From Bacteroidota bacterium (GTDB taxonomy: Bacteria > Bacteroidota > Ignavibacteria > Ignavibacteriales > Ignavibacteriaceae), in the NCBI GenBank assembly GCA_023453665.1, contig JAEXTA010000163.1, positions 1-40,378 on the forward strand: 40,378 nt of DNA. Direction: 5' to 3'. The translations under genes and the position numbers were made by a program. This document shows positions 24,688 to 32,504 of this stretch, one piece after another. Position 1 is the first letter of the stretch. Each line of letters begins with the position of its first letter. The notes below the pieces were generated by a model. It was given only the letters and a program-made list of their open reading frames with translations, was not told the origin of the DNA and made no database searches.

Positions 24688-26543
24688 TAATCTTTGAGTA
24701 AAATAGCTCCCCACTTTGCTTTCAATTCAAATGATATTTTACCATTCTTTACTTCAATGATATTTCCGTTTAACAGATCTTTAAAATACTCTTTGTGTTT
24801 AACATCAATTTCAATTGTTTGAGGTTCAGTGCTGTTGTTTACAATTGAAATTACCTGGTCTTTATCATTATATCGTTCAAATGCGAAAAGTTCTTTTTCA
24901 TCGTTTGTTAAAAGTGTTTTATAATTTCCTGTCTGCAGTACTTCATATTCGTTGTGAATTGCTATCAACTTTTTATAATGTTCAAATAAATCTTTATTGA
25001 AGAGAACTTTATCAGCTTTACTCTTTTGTTTTTGATCGGGAAGATTTTTTTCATCTGAATAATCAAGATCAGCCCACACCATTGGTTTACGGCAGTCAGG
25101 ATCATTAGCGCCCCACATTCCGGCTTCATCGCCGTAATAAATATAAGGCGCACCTATGTAAGTCATCTGAAAAATCAAAGCGAGTTTGATAATCTCATAT
25201 TCTTCATCAGTTGGCTTTCTTGTATCATATTTGGGATTTGAGCCTTTGAAATTATCGAAGTTCTTTCCCCACTCCCGTACTTTGTATTTATCCTTGTTAA
25301 CAAGATAAGATGCCATTCGCTGAGAGTCGTGGCTTCCCAATAAATTCTGCATCACATAAGAAACACAATCAGGAAATCCTTTTCTCAGGTCTTCAAGAAG
25401 TTTTTCAAACTCCGATGTTTTTATTCTTGTTTTATTATCAAAGAAATATTCCATACTTGCAAACATGTAATTGTAATTCATCACCGCGTCAAATTCATCG
25501 CCTTCAAGGTAAGGTTGATTGACTTCTATCTTATCCACAATCTCGGCAACGATATATGCTTCCGGATTAATTGACTTAACATGTTTTCGCCAGTCTTTCC
25601 AGAAACCATGTTTTATACAGAATGCAACATCCAGTCGCCATCCATCTATTCCATCATCAATATTTCCGTTGCCGTCCGGATCCATCCATCTGTTTGTAAT
25701 ATCAAAGATATATTTACGCGGTTCTTCAACTGCGCCGTTTTCATCCTGTTTTATTTCAGGAAGTTCTTTAACACCAAACCAGCCGTTGTATTTGAATTTT
25801 GTTCCATTAACTGAATCATCCCAGGAGGTAATGGAGAACCAGTTTTTATACAAAGATTTTTCCTGCTTTTCAAGCACATCTTTAAATGCCCAGCTATTAA
25901 TTCCCATGTGATTAAACACACCATCAATAATAATTCTCATTCCTCTTTTATGAACTTCTTTAACAAGCTGAAGAAATAACTTATCTGCCGAAGTCCAGAC
26001 CCAGGTTTTGGGGTCGTGAGGAATTTCGCTTTGTATTATTTTTCTGTCGTCCTCAGGATCCGGCCCGAAGTTAGGATCAATATGATGATAAGTTGCGCCA
26101 TCATACTTGTGCATAGAAGGAGCTTCAAACACCGGGTTCAAATAAATTGCTCCAACGCCAAGATCTTTCAGGTAATCAAGCTTATCTATTATTCCCTGAA
26201 GATCGCCGCCGTATCTTCTTCTTTGAATATTGAACCAGATATCTTTTCCATTATTCTTTTCATAAGGTTGAAGTTCATACCAGTCAGACGTCCAGGGGTG
26301 AACCTCCCAATCAGATGTATGATCGTGTGGCCACGAGCCCTTCAGAGTTTCGATTGTAGGATCATTAGATTTATCGCCATTACGAAATCGTTCAGGAAAA
26401 ATCTGGTACCATACTACTTTCTTAGCCCATTCCGGCACAAAATCATTTTTAGTCATTAAAACTCCTTCATCACTTTGGGGAAAAATATTTGATATAACAA
26501 TAACAACTGAGATTAAAACAGTCTTTTGAATTATCTTGAACAT
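24678..26543 (-). CDS. Secreted alpha-amylase family GH13 enzyme
   Basis: The start at 26543 (ATG) is preferred to an in-frame TTG at 26558 because it begins a signal peptide (FKIIQKTVLISVVIVISN, ending FPQ). Product 621 residues. The (beta/alpha)8 barrel has the four GH13 regions: DGVFNHMG; GWRLDVAFC with nucleophile Asp305; YIVAEIVD with acid Glu334; and LGSHDSQR with Asp406. A MDPDGNGNIDDG loop just before region II looks like a calcium-binding site. The WYQIFPERFRNGD opening and absence of a separate N-terminal starch module resemble neopullulanase/cyclomaltodextrinase or related amylases. It likely degrades short alpha-glucans outside the cytoplasm; exact specificity is inference. It overlaps the convergent NRDE gene by ten bases, and a lone unit otherwise. 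Confidence 0.93.
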   Translation of the reverse strand: MFKIIQKTVLISVVIVISNIFPQSDEGVLMTKNDFVPEWAKKVVWYQIFPERFRNGDKSNDPTIETLKGSWPHDHTSDWEVHPWTSDWYELQPYEKNNGKDIWFNIQRRRYGGDLQGIIDKLDYLKDLGVGAIYLNPVFEAPSMHKYDGATYHHIDPNFGPDPEDDRKIIQSEIPHDPKTWVWTSADKLFLQLVKEVHKRGMRIIIDGVFNHMGINSWAFKDVLEKQEKSLYKNWFSITSWDDSVNGTKFKYNGWFGVKELPEIKQDENGAVEEPRKYIFDITNRWMDPDGNGNIDDGIDGWRLDVAFCIKHGFWKDWRKHVKSINPEAYIVAEIVDKIEVNQPYLEGDEFDAVMNYNYMFASMEYFFDNKTRIKTSEFEKLLEDLRKGFPDCVSYVMQNLLGSHDSQRMASYLVNKDKYKVREWGKNFDNFKGSNPKYDTRKPTDEEYEIIKLALIFQMTYIGAPYIYYGDEAGMWGANDPDCRKPMVWADLDYSDEKNLPDQKQKSKADKVLFNKDLFEHYKKLIAIHNEYEVLQTGNYKTLLTNDEKELFAFERYNDKDQVISIVNNSTEPQTIEIDVKHKEYFKDLLNGNIIEVKNGKISFELKAKWGAILLKDYYK

Positions 26544-26646
26544 AAATCGCTCACTCAAATTTTTTGGCGAAAAATTTTAGCCCTAATTTAACATTGTTAA
26601 ATGAAATAAAGATTTATTTTTGCAAAGAAATTCCGAAAGTTTTTAA

Positions 26647-27402
26647 ATGATAATACTTCTTTTCATTAGTTTTTTGTTTTCTTCAACAGGCAATGATGTT
26701 CAAACATTTCTCAGGAAAGGTGACGAACATTATAAAAATTATGAGATAGTTAGTGCCGTAAATTTTTATAAAAAAGCATATGAGCTTGCTCCTGATAACT
26801 ATGAAGCATTATTAAAACTTACACGCACATACAATGATGCCGGCGAAGAATTTAAGGAACTCAGAAACCGGGAGGAAGCAGAAAGATATATAAACAAAGC
26901 TGTTGAGTACGCTGAAATATTTAAAAAGAAATTCCCTGACAGCGCGGCAGTTTACACATATCTTGCTATGTCTTACGGTAATATTGCAATGTTTAAAGGC
27001 GGAAAAGAAAAAGTTAAATATGCACAGCTTATCAAACAAAATCTTGATATTGCACTTAAGAAAAACCCCGATGATTACCTGCCGTATATTATCCTCGGAA
27101 TTTATAATCGTGAAATAGCCTCGTTAAGCTGGCTAGAAAGGATGTTTGCGAATACTTTTTTTGGTGATGTACCAGACGGTAGTTACGAAGAATCGGAAAG
27201 GTTATTGCACAAAGCATTAAAACTAAAACCTGGTATAATTGTCGCCACTTTTCAGCTTGCAAGGACTTATAGAAGAATGGAACGTGAGGAAGATGAAATT
27301 AAAATGCTTAAAAAAGTTTTAGCACTACCTAAACAGGATTTCAGGGATAAGTTTGCGAAAGAAAAATCTCAAAGAAGATTAACTGAGCTCGGTCAGATTT
27401 AA
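26647..27402 (+). CDS. TPR-repeat protein, exported
   Basis: A 251-residue protein with a short signal-like N-terminus (MIILLFISFLFSSTG). Three to four tetratricopeptide repeats follow: DEHYKNYEIVSAVNFYKKAYELAPDN (about 24-50), KAVEYAEIFKKKFPDSAAVYTYLA (about 87-110), IALKKNPDDYLPYIILGIYN (about 135-155) and ESERLLHKALKLKPGIIVATFQLA (about 182-205). The spacing recalls the RMDN/Fis1-like TPR proteins found across bacteria. It probably scaffolds another envelope protein; the partner is unknown. It is convergent with the rhodanese gene, whose stop overlaps by four bases. The gene stands alone on its strand. Confidence 0.85.
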   Translation: MIILLFISFLFSSTGNDVQTFLRKGDEHYKNYEIVSAVNFYKKAYELAPDNYEALLKLTRTYNDAGEEFKELRNREEAERYINKAVEYAEIFKKKFPDSAAVYTYLAMSYGNIAMFKGGKEKVKYAQLIKQNLDIALKKNPDDYLPYIILGIYNREIASLSWLERMFANTFFGDVPDGSYEESERLLHKALKLKPGIIVATFQLARTYRRMEREEDEIKMLKKVLALPKQDFRDKFAKEKSQRRLTELGQI

Positions 27403-27785
27403 TTTTTCTTTTCGGAATTTCTATAATCAACCATACCGCCTAAAACATTTTTTGCATTAAAGCCTTCCTTCCGAAGAAATGAAGTTGCAGTTCCTGATCT
27501 GTTTCCTGTTCTGCAAATTACTGCTATCTCTTTACCCTTATAAACATCAAGTTCTTTTATTCTTTGATTTAATTCCTGTACGGGTATGTTAATTACGCCA
27601 TCTAATTTTCCTAATGGTCCTGCAAGTTCCTGAGGTGTTCTTACATCAAGAATAACAAGTGAACTATCTTTTTTTATTTTTTCTTTTAATTGTTCGACAG
27701 AAATATTTGACCCCGGATCTACCTGCGCGCAACCTATTAAACTATAAATAACGAATGCTGTAAAAATAATTATTGATCTTTTCAT
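27399..27785 (-). CDS. Rhodanese-like lipoprotein
   Basis: A 128-residue protein with a lipobox (IYSLIGC, Cys about 19), hence anchored in the envelope. Residues about 28-125 are a single rhodanese domain with VILDVRTPQELAGPLGKLDGVINIP and the active-site loop CRTGNRS (Cys about 91), one residue shorter or longer variants of which handle persulfide sulphur. The end is LGGMVDYRN. It would carry a persulfide on the active Cys in the periplasm, although the donor is unknown. It is the last gene of a close minus-strand run (FmdB, anti-sigma, ECF sigma, AlkA-like), seven bases after fmdB. Overlaps the convergent TPR gene by four bases. Confidence 0.93.
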   Translation of the reverse strand: MKRSIIIFTAFVIYSLIGCAQVDPGSNISVEQLKEKIKKDSSLVILDVRTPQELAGPLGKLDGVINIPVQELNQRIKELDVYKGKEIAVICRTGNRSGTATSFLRKEGFNAKNVLGGMVDYRNSEKKN

Positions 27786-27792
27786 GATTCTC

Positions 27793-28038
27793 CTAATTTA
27801 ATCCGCACATACCGTTACTGCATCCGCCATAAGAAGGTACTCCGCATGAACCATCCGAACATCCTGAAACCGACGACGAACCTGATGATGGAACTGAAGC
27901 AGCAAAAGTTGAAAAAAGTTTTTTGTTCTTTGTCGATTTACATTCAGGGCAGGTAATTTCCTGTTCACCTGAAATGTTCCTTACCAATACTTCATATTTG
28001 GAATTACATTCACTGCACTGGTATTCAAAAATAGGCAT
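27793..28038 (-). CDS. FmdB-family zinc-ribbon protein with Cys-rich tail
   Basis: An 81-residue small protein. Residues 1-40 are the FmdB zinc ribbon: MPIFEYQCSECNSKYEVL (CxxC) and TCPECKS (CxxC). The rest is a Ser/Gly-rich tail with four more cysteines in two CxxxxC units (CSDGSC and CSNGMC) spaced by GVPSYGG. Zinc-ribbon proteins of this family were first noted with formamidase/amidase genes and their role is unclear. The start has AGAGGA eight bases upstream. It lies between the anti-sigma gene and the rhodanese gene, so sulphur or redox stress is the likely theme. The tail is unusual in that it may bind a second metal or form disulfides. Confidence 0.9.
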   Translation of the reverse strand: MPIFEYQCSECNSKYEVLVRNISGEQEITCPECKSTKNKKLFSTFAASVPSSGSSSVSGCSDGSCGVPSYGGCSNGMCGLN

Positions 28039-28064
28039 CGTATTATTCCTCTGATTAAAAATTT

Positions 28065-28304
28065 TTATTCATCTTTGAGATCAAGAAATGACATAAGTCT
28101 GTTATGCGCATCTTTCGGCATTTCAACATTATACTTCTTATAAAAATCAATTGTGAGTTCAACAGTCTTAAAATAACTTTTGCATCCGTGACATTCATCA
28201 AGATGAGTTTTGATTGCCACACATCTTTCAGAATTTAAATCTTCACCAAGACTTTCGCATATATGATGCATTACATCTTTACAGGTTACAGTTTCTTGTT
28301 TCAT
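28065..28304 (-). CDS. Zinc-binding anti-sigma factor (ZAS-type)
   Basis: A 79-residue protein with the ZAS motif HLDECHGCKSYF (His34, Cys38, Cys41: HxxxCxxC), plus upstream cysteines and histidines (TCKDVMHHICESLG). ZAS proteins hold an ECF sigma factor in an inactive complex and release it when the zinc thiols are oxidised. It lacks a membrane segment, so it is a cytoplasmic anti-sigma. Its ATG overlaps the sigma gene stop by four bases (ATGA), the usual sigma-anti-sigma pairing. The target of the regulon is unknown; the following rhodanese and FmdB genes are candidates. Size is at the small end of the family. Confidence 0.9.
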   Translation of the reverse strand: MKQETVTCKDVMHHICESLGEDLNSERCVAIKTHLDECHGCKSYFKTVELTIDFYKKYNVEMPKDAHNRLMSFLDLKDE

Positions 28305-28861
28305 TTTTTGAATGCCTCATCAATTTCTTTTCTTAAAAATGCTCTTGCACGGTGAAGTCTCGATTTTACAGCAGGTACTGAAAGGTTTGTTGTCTTTGCA
28401 GTTTCTTCTGTTGATAAACCTTCCACGTCACGTAATAAAAAAATCATTCTGTATTCAGGCGAAAGTTTTACAATTGCTTCATCTAATATTTTTCTCAACT
28501 CTTCATTTTCTGTACTTTTATTCGGAAGAGTTTCCCAGTCAGCAATATATTTTTCTTCGTATAATCCTTCTTCATTCTCTAATGAAACAAATTGCTGGTT
28601 TTTCAGTTTACGAGCTGCCATAAGACAATGATTAGCAACTATCCTGTAAAGCCAGGTTGAAAGTTTTGAATTGCCGTCAAACTGGTGCAGTGATTTTACC
28701 ATACTGTAAAAAGTTTCCTGCATGATGTTTTCGGCTTTTTCCCTGTCGCGACAAATTTTGAAAGAAAAATTATAAACAGTTTGTTCATAATTCTTTATCA
28801 GGTCGGCTAATGCTTTTCGGTTACCTTCTTTAGCCTGCTGAATTAATAAATTTTCGTCCAT
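28301..28861 (-). CDS. ECF-type RNA polymerase sigma factor (sigma-70 family)
   Basis: A 186-residue extracytoplasmic-function sigma factor. Region 2 (residues about 20-90) has NYEQTVYNFSFKICRDREKAENIMQETF and the core-binding FDGNSKLSTWLYRIVANHC; region 4 (about 120-180) has LSPEYRMIFLLRDVEGLSTEETA and the recognition helix LSVPAVKSRLHRARAFLRKE. The partner is the overlapping anti-sigma gene. The close run suggests regulation by thiol oxidation. It is probably autoregulated from a promoter upstream of 28861, where a 46-base gap leads back to the alkA-like gene. The precise promoter is not visible. Confidence 0.94.
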   Translation of the reverse strand: MDENLLIQQAKEGNRKALADLIKNYEQTVYNFSFKICRDREKAENIMQETFYSMVKSLHQFDGNSKLSTWLYRIVANHCLMAARKLKNQQFVSLENEEGLYEEKYIADWETLPNKSTENEELRKILDEAIVKLSPEYRMIFLLRDVEGLSTEETAKTTNLSVPAVKSRLHRARAFLRKEIDEAFKK

Positions 28862-28907
28862 AAAGTGAGATGCAGATATTTTTTTTGAGATTCTGAATTA
28901 TAAAATT

Positions 28908-29522
28908 TTATTTAAGGTCAAGATTTTTCCATAAATACCATGAAGCAATACTATTGTATGGCGCCCAGTTATTTTTTTTCGATATCATATTAATCTTTTT
29001 TTCATCCGGAAGTTTTTTTAGCCTGTAGGTTTTCTGAATTCCTTTCCTTATTCCAAGATCAGAAACAGGAAGTACATTCAACCGGCATAATGTAAAGATA
29101 AGGAACATATGCACAGTCCAGACACCCACGCCTTTTACCTTTGTCAGTTCGTCAATTATTTGCTGGTCTGATTTTTTATCCAATCCTCTGAAATGAACTT
29201 CACCATCAATAATGTTCCGGGAAAGATCTTTAACATATTTAGCCTTTGCCCAGGACATACCTAGTTTCCGCAACTGTTCGTCCTCAACAAGAATTATATT
29301 TTCGGGTGACGGGTCATTTTTAAAAAACTCAAAGAACTTGCGTTCGATTGCATCACCCGCTTTTACAGAAAGCTGTTGACCGATAATTGAGCGAAGCATA
29401 GCGTGGTAATAATCTTTTTTCTTCTTTATTGTACACATCCCGGCCCTGTCAATTACCTCTGCAAGAGCTGTATCGTTTTTATAAATATGTTTTACACCGT
29501 TTTCTATTTCTGTGGAATTCAT
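28908..29522 (-). CDS. DNA-3-methyladenine glycosylase, AlkA-like HhH-GPD family
   Basis: A 204-residue DNA base-excision enzyme. The helix-hairpin-helix is LTKVKGVGVWTVHMF (about residues 126-140) and the catalytic Asp is Asp155 in VLPVSDLGIRKG. SIIGQQLSVKAG (about 45-56) is the conserved start of the fold. It lacks the N-terminal domain of E. coli AlkA and is the short form found in many bacteria. It would remove alkylated purines from DNA. It is the first gene of the run that leads to the ECF sigma factor (46-base gap), so the run may link DNA alkylation and thiol damage; the gap could also hold a separate promoter. Divergent from the histidine-kinase-like gene (47 bases). Confidence 0.9.
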   Translation of the reverse strand: MNSTEIENGVKHIYKNDTALAEVIDRAGMCTIKKKKDYYHAMLRSIIGQQLSVKAGDAIERKFFEFFKNDPSPENIILVEDEQLRKLGMSWAKAKYVKDLSRNIIDGEVHFRGLDKKSDQQIIDELTKVKGVGVWTVHMFLIFTLCRLNVLPVSDLGIRKGIQKTYRLKKLPDEKKINMISKKNNWAPYNSIASWYLWKNLDLK

Positions 29523-29569
29523 TATACTTATATCAGTTAAATATTACTTAACAAATATAAACTAAAATC

Positions 29570-31564
29570 ATGTTTCAAAATAAAAATTCTGCTGCGGTTA
29601 AAAAGAACCGTTTGTTTGCTGGTGTCGGGGAATCAGAGATAAAATTAAAATTTAATCCACAGAATTTTCTGGAACTCAAAGAGGGAGAAATAATTTATCA
29701 AAAGGGTGAAGAAAGTAATTTCATTTACTTACTGCTCGAAGGCGAAGTAAAAATAAAATTTATCTGGACACAGGAACAAAGAGGACTTGTAAGAAAATAC
29801 CGCGATGAATTTTTCGGTGATGATGAATTACTCGCCAAAAGTTTAAGACGATCTTCTGCGGTGGCAATGACTGACTGCCTGCTATATACAATCAGTAAAA
29901 AAGAACTTGAATATATGGCTGCACTAAGTAAACCGATGTTGAACAATCTTGGACTTCCTGAAACAGCAACTGACCTGTATAATTATTCCGACCAGACAAA
30001 ACTTGAACTAAAAACCACGACTGAAAAAATCGGTTTGGATTTACCCGAGACGGATATTTCTGAAATTGAAAAGTATGATGTCTCTCCTGTTGAAATTCCG
30101 GAAGTATCGTCAAACATTAATCTCGATGATTACTCAACCAATTTGCCTGAACTTAGTATTCATCCTGGAATAAATAAGGAAGATTTTTTCAAACAGGAAT
30201 TACTTGATGAACCTGACGACGAAACAAGTATAAAATTTGCAGATACAGTTGAACAGGAAAAAAATGACAATACAAGTTTTGACTTTCCTGAAAAAAATGA
30301 ACCTGCCGTTACGGATGACATCAATATTAATCAACCGGAAAAAATTAACGATTTAGCATCTCCGCCTTTTAACCAGGAACCGGAACAAAGTGTTGAAACG
30401 GATGATGAAATAATAATTGATGATGATCTTTATATAAAAATACATTCAGGATTAAATATTGAAGAAACTCTAAAAAGTATAATCCAGGTTGCTAAACATG
30501 TAACAACCGCCGACAGAGGGATAATATTTGTTTCAGAAGAACTTCAAAATAAGTTGGGAGAAGTACTTTCGGGCAATTCCTTGTCAAATGATATTGCAAT
30601 TCCTGACAATCAGTCCTTGTCCTGGTCATCGTTTATTAACGGCGAAGTTATAATCAACAATACAATTACTGCAAATGATTCTATTATCCGTAAAACAGAT
30701 CTTCCTGAGAATTATAAGATCGTTAACACAATTTGTTTTCCCTTAACTGCTGATTCAACCCGAACAATTGCCGTATTGCAGTTGTTCAATCATAGCAAAG
30801 GTAATTTTACAACAGCGGATGAAAAAAAATTAAATGCTCTTTCAAAACATTTTGTCAGTGCTATCAGCAGGTCACTCTCTTCTGATGATTTGATTAATGA
30901 TAAAAGACTTTCAAACCTCAAGGATATTTCAGGGTTTTTAGTATCAGATATAAAAACACCTATACTAACTATTAAACATTACGCTTCGTTGTTAAAGAAG
31001 CAAAATTTTTCGCCTGAAGCCAATACAATTCTTGATATGCTTACTTACCAGGCAAACTCTGTTATAGACCTTGCCGAAACAACGATGGATTTTGTTTATA
31101 ACAGGAATCAACTGACAACAGAAACCCGGCCGCTTAGTAACACTATTGATGAAATTCTTATACTGCTTTCGGACTATGTTGAATTGAGAAATGTAAAACT
31201 TTTTAAGAAGATAGAAACAAATGCAAAAGTTGAGATGGATAGAAAAGCATTATACCAGGTTTGTTTTCAATTGATAAAAAACAGTTGTGATGCAATGCCT
31301 GCGGGAGGAAATATTTTTGTAACATGTAATTCCGATGATGAGTATGCAAGAATTGATATAAGAGACGAAGGGCCAGGGATACCTGTAAATATAAAAGAAA
31401 ATCTTTTTGATATGTTCGTCACATCAGGTAAACCAGGCGCTTCCGGAATAGGACTTGCAGTTGCTAAAAAGATAATAACGGGACTTAACGGAACGATCAG
31501 CGTTCAAAGTAATCGAGGTGAAGGGACAACATTTAATATCCTATTACCTGTTGCAAAAGACTGA
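29570..31564 (+). CDS. CNBD-GAF histidine-kinase-like protein lacking the phosphoacceptor His
   Basis: A 664-residue soluble protein. Residues about 20-120 are a cyclic-nucleotide-binding-like domain (LKEGEIIYQKGEESNFIYLL, FFGDDELLAKSLRRSSAVAM). Residues about 130-285 are an acidic, low-complexity linker. Residues about 295-435 are a GAF domain (LNIEETLKSIIQVAKHVTTADRG). Residues about 445-510 occupy the dimerisation/H-box region, but the usual SHDLRTP reads VSDIKTP, placing Ser459 at the His position. The ATPase domain is complete: Asn571 in LIKNSCDAMPAGG, Asp598 in DEGPGIP, and GASGIGLAVAKKI. It has no membrane segment, so signals are cytoplasmic. No response regulator adjoins; miaA follows after 31 bases. 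It may bind ATP without His phosphorylation, or act on another kinase. Confidence 0.9.
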   Translation: MFQNKNSAAVKKNRLFAGVGESEIKLKFNPQNFLELKEGEIIYQKGEESNFIYLLLEGEVKIKFIWTQEQRGLVRKYRDEFFGDDELLAKSLRRSSAVAMTDCLLYTISKKELEYMAALSKPMLNNLGLPETATDLYNYSDQTKLELKTTTEKIGLDLPETDISEIEKYDVSPVEIPEVSSNINLDDYSTNLPELSIHPGINKEDFFKQELLDEPDDETSIKFADTVEQEKNDNTSFDFPEKNEPAVTDDININQPEKINDLASPPFNQEPEQSVETDDEIIIDDDLYIKIHSGLNIEETLKSIIQVAKHVTTADRGIIFVSEELQNKLGEVLSGNSLSNDIAIPDNQSLSWSSFINGEVIINNTITANDSIIRKTDLPENYKIVNTICFPLTADSTRTIAVLQLFNHSKGNFTTADEKKLNALSKHFVSAISRSLSSDDLINDKRLSNLKDISGFLVSDIKTPILTIKHYASLLKKQNFSPEANTILDMLTYQANSVIDLAETTMDFVYNRNQLTTETRPLSNTIDEILILLSDYVELRNVKLFKKIETNAKVEMDRKALYQVCFQLIKNSCDAMPAGGNIFVTCNSDDEYARIDIRDEGPGIPVNIKENLFDMFVTSGKPGASGIGLAVAKKIITGLNGTISVQSNRGEGTTFNILLPVAKD

Positions 31565-31595
31565 TCTTGCTTTTAATGATCGGTTACAAAAATAA

Positions 31596-32504
31596 ATGCT
31601 CAACAATCTCATCACTGTCTTAGGCCCTACTGCCTGCGGTAAAACAAAACTTGCCGCAAAATTATGTTTTCATTTTAATGGTGAAATTATTTCTGCTGAT
31701 TCACGCCAGGTTTATAAGGGAATGAATATCGGAACCGGAAAAGACTATGATGACTACCTTGTAAATGGGAAAAAGATTCCTTATCACCTTATAGATGTCA
31801 TTGAACCTGTAGATGAATACAACGTTTTTCAATTTCAGCGGGATGTTCAAAATTCTATAACTAATATAATTGCCCACGATAAACTTCCGTTCCTTGTCGG
31901 TGGTACCGGATTGTATCTAAGTTCAATTCTTCAAAACTACAAAATGAATAAAGCTGAATTTGATAAGACACTTATTAAAGAATATGAATCCTTATCTACC
32001 AATGAATTGAAAGAAATGCTTTTAAAAGTTAATCCTGAATTACATAACACTACTGACCTCATTGAACGGGACAGAATTATTTCTGCAATCGTTGTTCACC
32101 AGCATTCGCAGCCATCATCGTCAATAAAGATAGAAGCCGAACATCTGATCATCGGGGTTTCACCTCAACGCGAGGTTATTAAACAAAGGATAAAATCGCG
32201 TTTGAAAAAAAGATTGGAAGAAGGAATGATTGAAGAAGTAAAACAACTTCTTGAAAAAGGTGTTTCGCATGAACGTCTTCAAAGATTCGGATTGGAATAT
32301 AAATTCATATCACAATATCTGCTGAATGAATTAAACTACAACGATATGTTCCAGAAACTTAACAGCGCCATTAACGCTTTTGCAAAACGTCAAATGACAT
32401 GGTTCAGAAAAATGGAGCGTGAAGGTGTAAAGATAAACTGGATTGATGAGCCTTCATTCGATAAAGCAAGAGAAATAATTGACAGGAATTTATTTGCAAG
32501 CTGA
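31596..32504 (+). CDS. miaA: tRNA dimethylallyltransferase MiaA
   Basis: A 302-residue enzyme that adds a dimethylallyl group to A37 of tRNAs reading UNN codons, improving decoding. The P-loop is GPTACGKT (10-17), followed by ISADSRQVYKGMNIGTGK (33-50) with the catalytic Asp36, and LVGGTGLYLSSIL. The C-terminal part has RLQRFGLEYK and FAKRQMTWFRK, the typical tRNA-facing ends. Length is normal. Gene order is histidine-kinase-like, miaA, glycosyltransferase, FAD oxidoreductase; the glycosyltransferase start lies inside the last 11 bases of miaA. Assignment is secure. Confidence 0.97.
   Translation: MLNNLITVLGPTACGKTKLAAKLCFHFNGEIISADSRQVYKGMNIGTGKDYDDYLVNGKKIPYHLIDVIEPVDEYNVFQFQRDVQNSITNIIAHDKLPFLVGGTGLYLSSILQNYKMNKAEFDKTLIKEYESLSTNELKEMLLKVNPELHNTTDLIERDRIISAIVVHQHSQPSSSIKIEAEHLIIGVSPQREVIKQRIKSRLKKRLEEGMIEEVKQLLEKGVSHERLQRFGLEYKFISQYLLNELNYNDMFQKLNSAINAFAKRQMTWFRKMEREGVKINWIDEPSFDKAREIIDRNLFAS

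Noticed and set aside
26016..26459. 147-residue plus-strand open frame opposite the GH13 gene
   Set aside because: Antisense to the conserved amylase; no start site or family signature.
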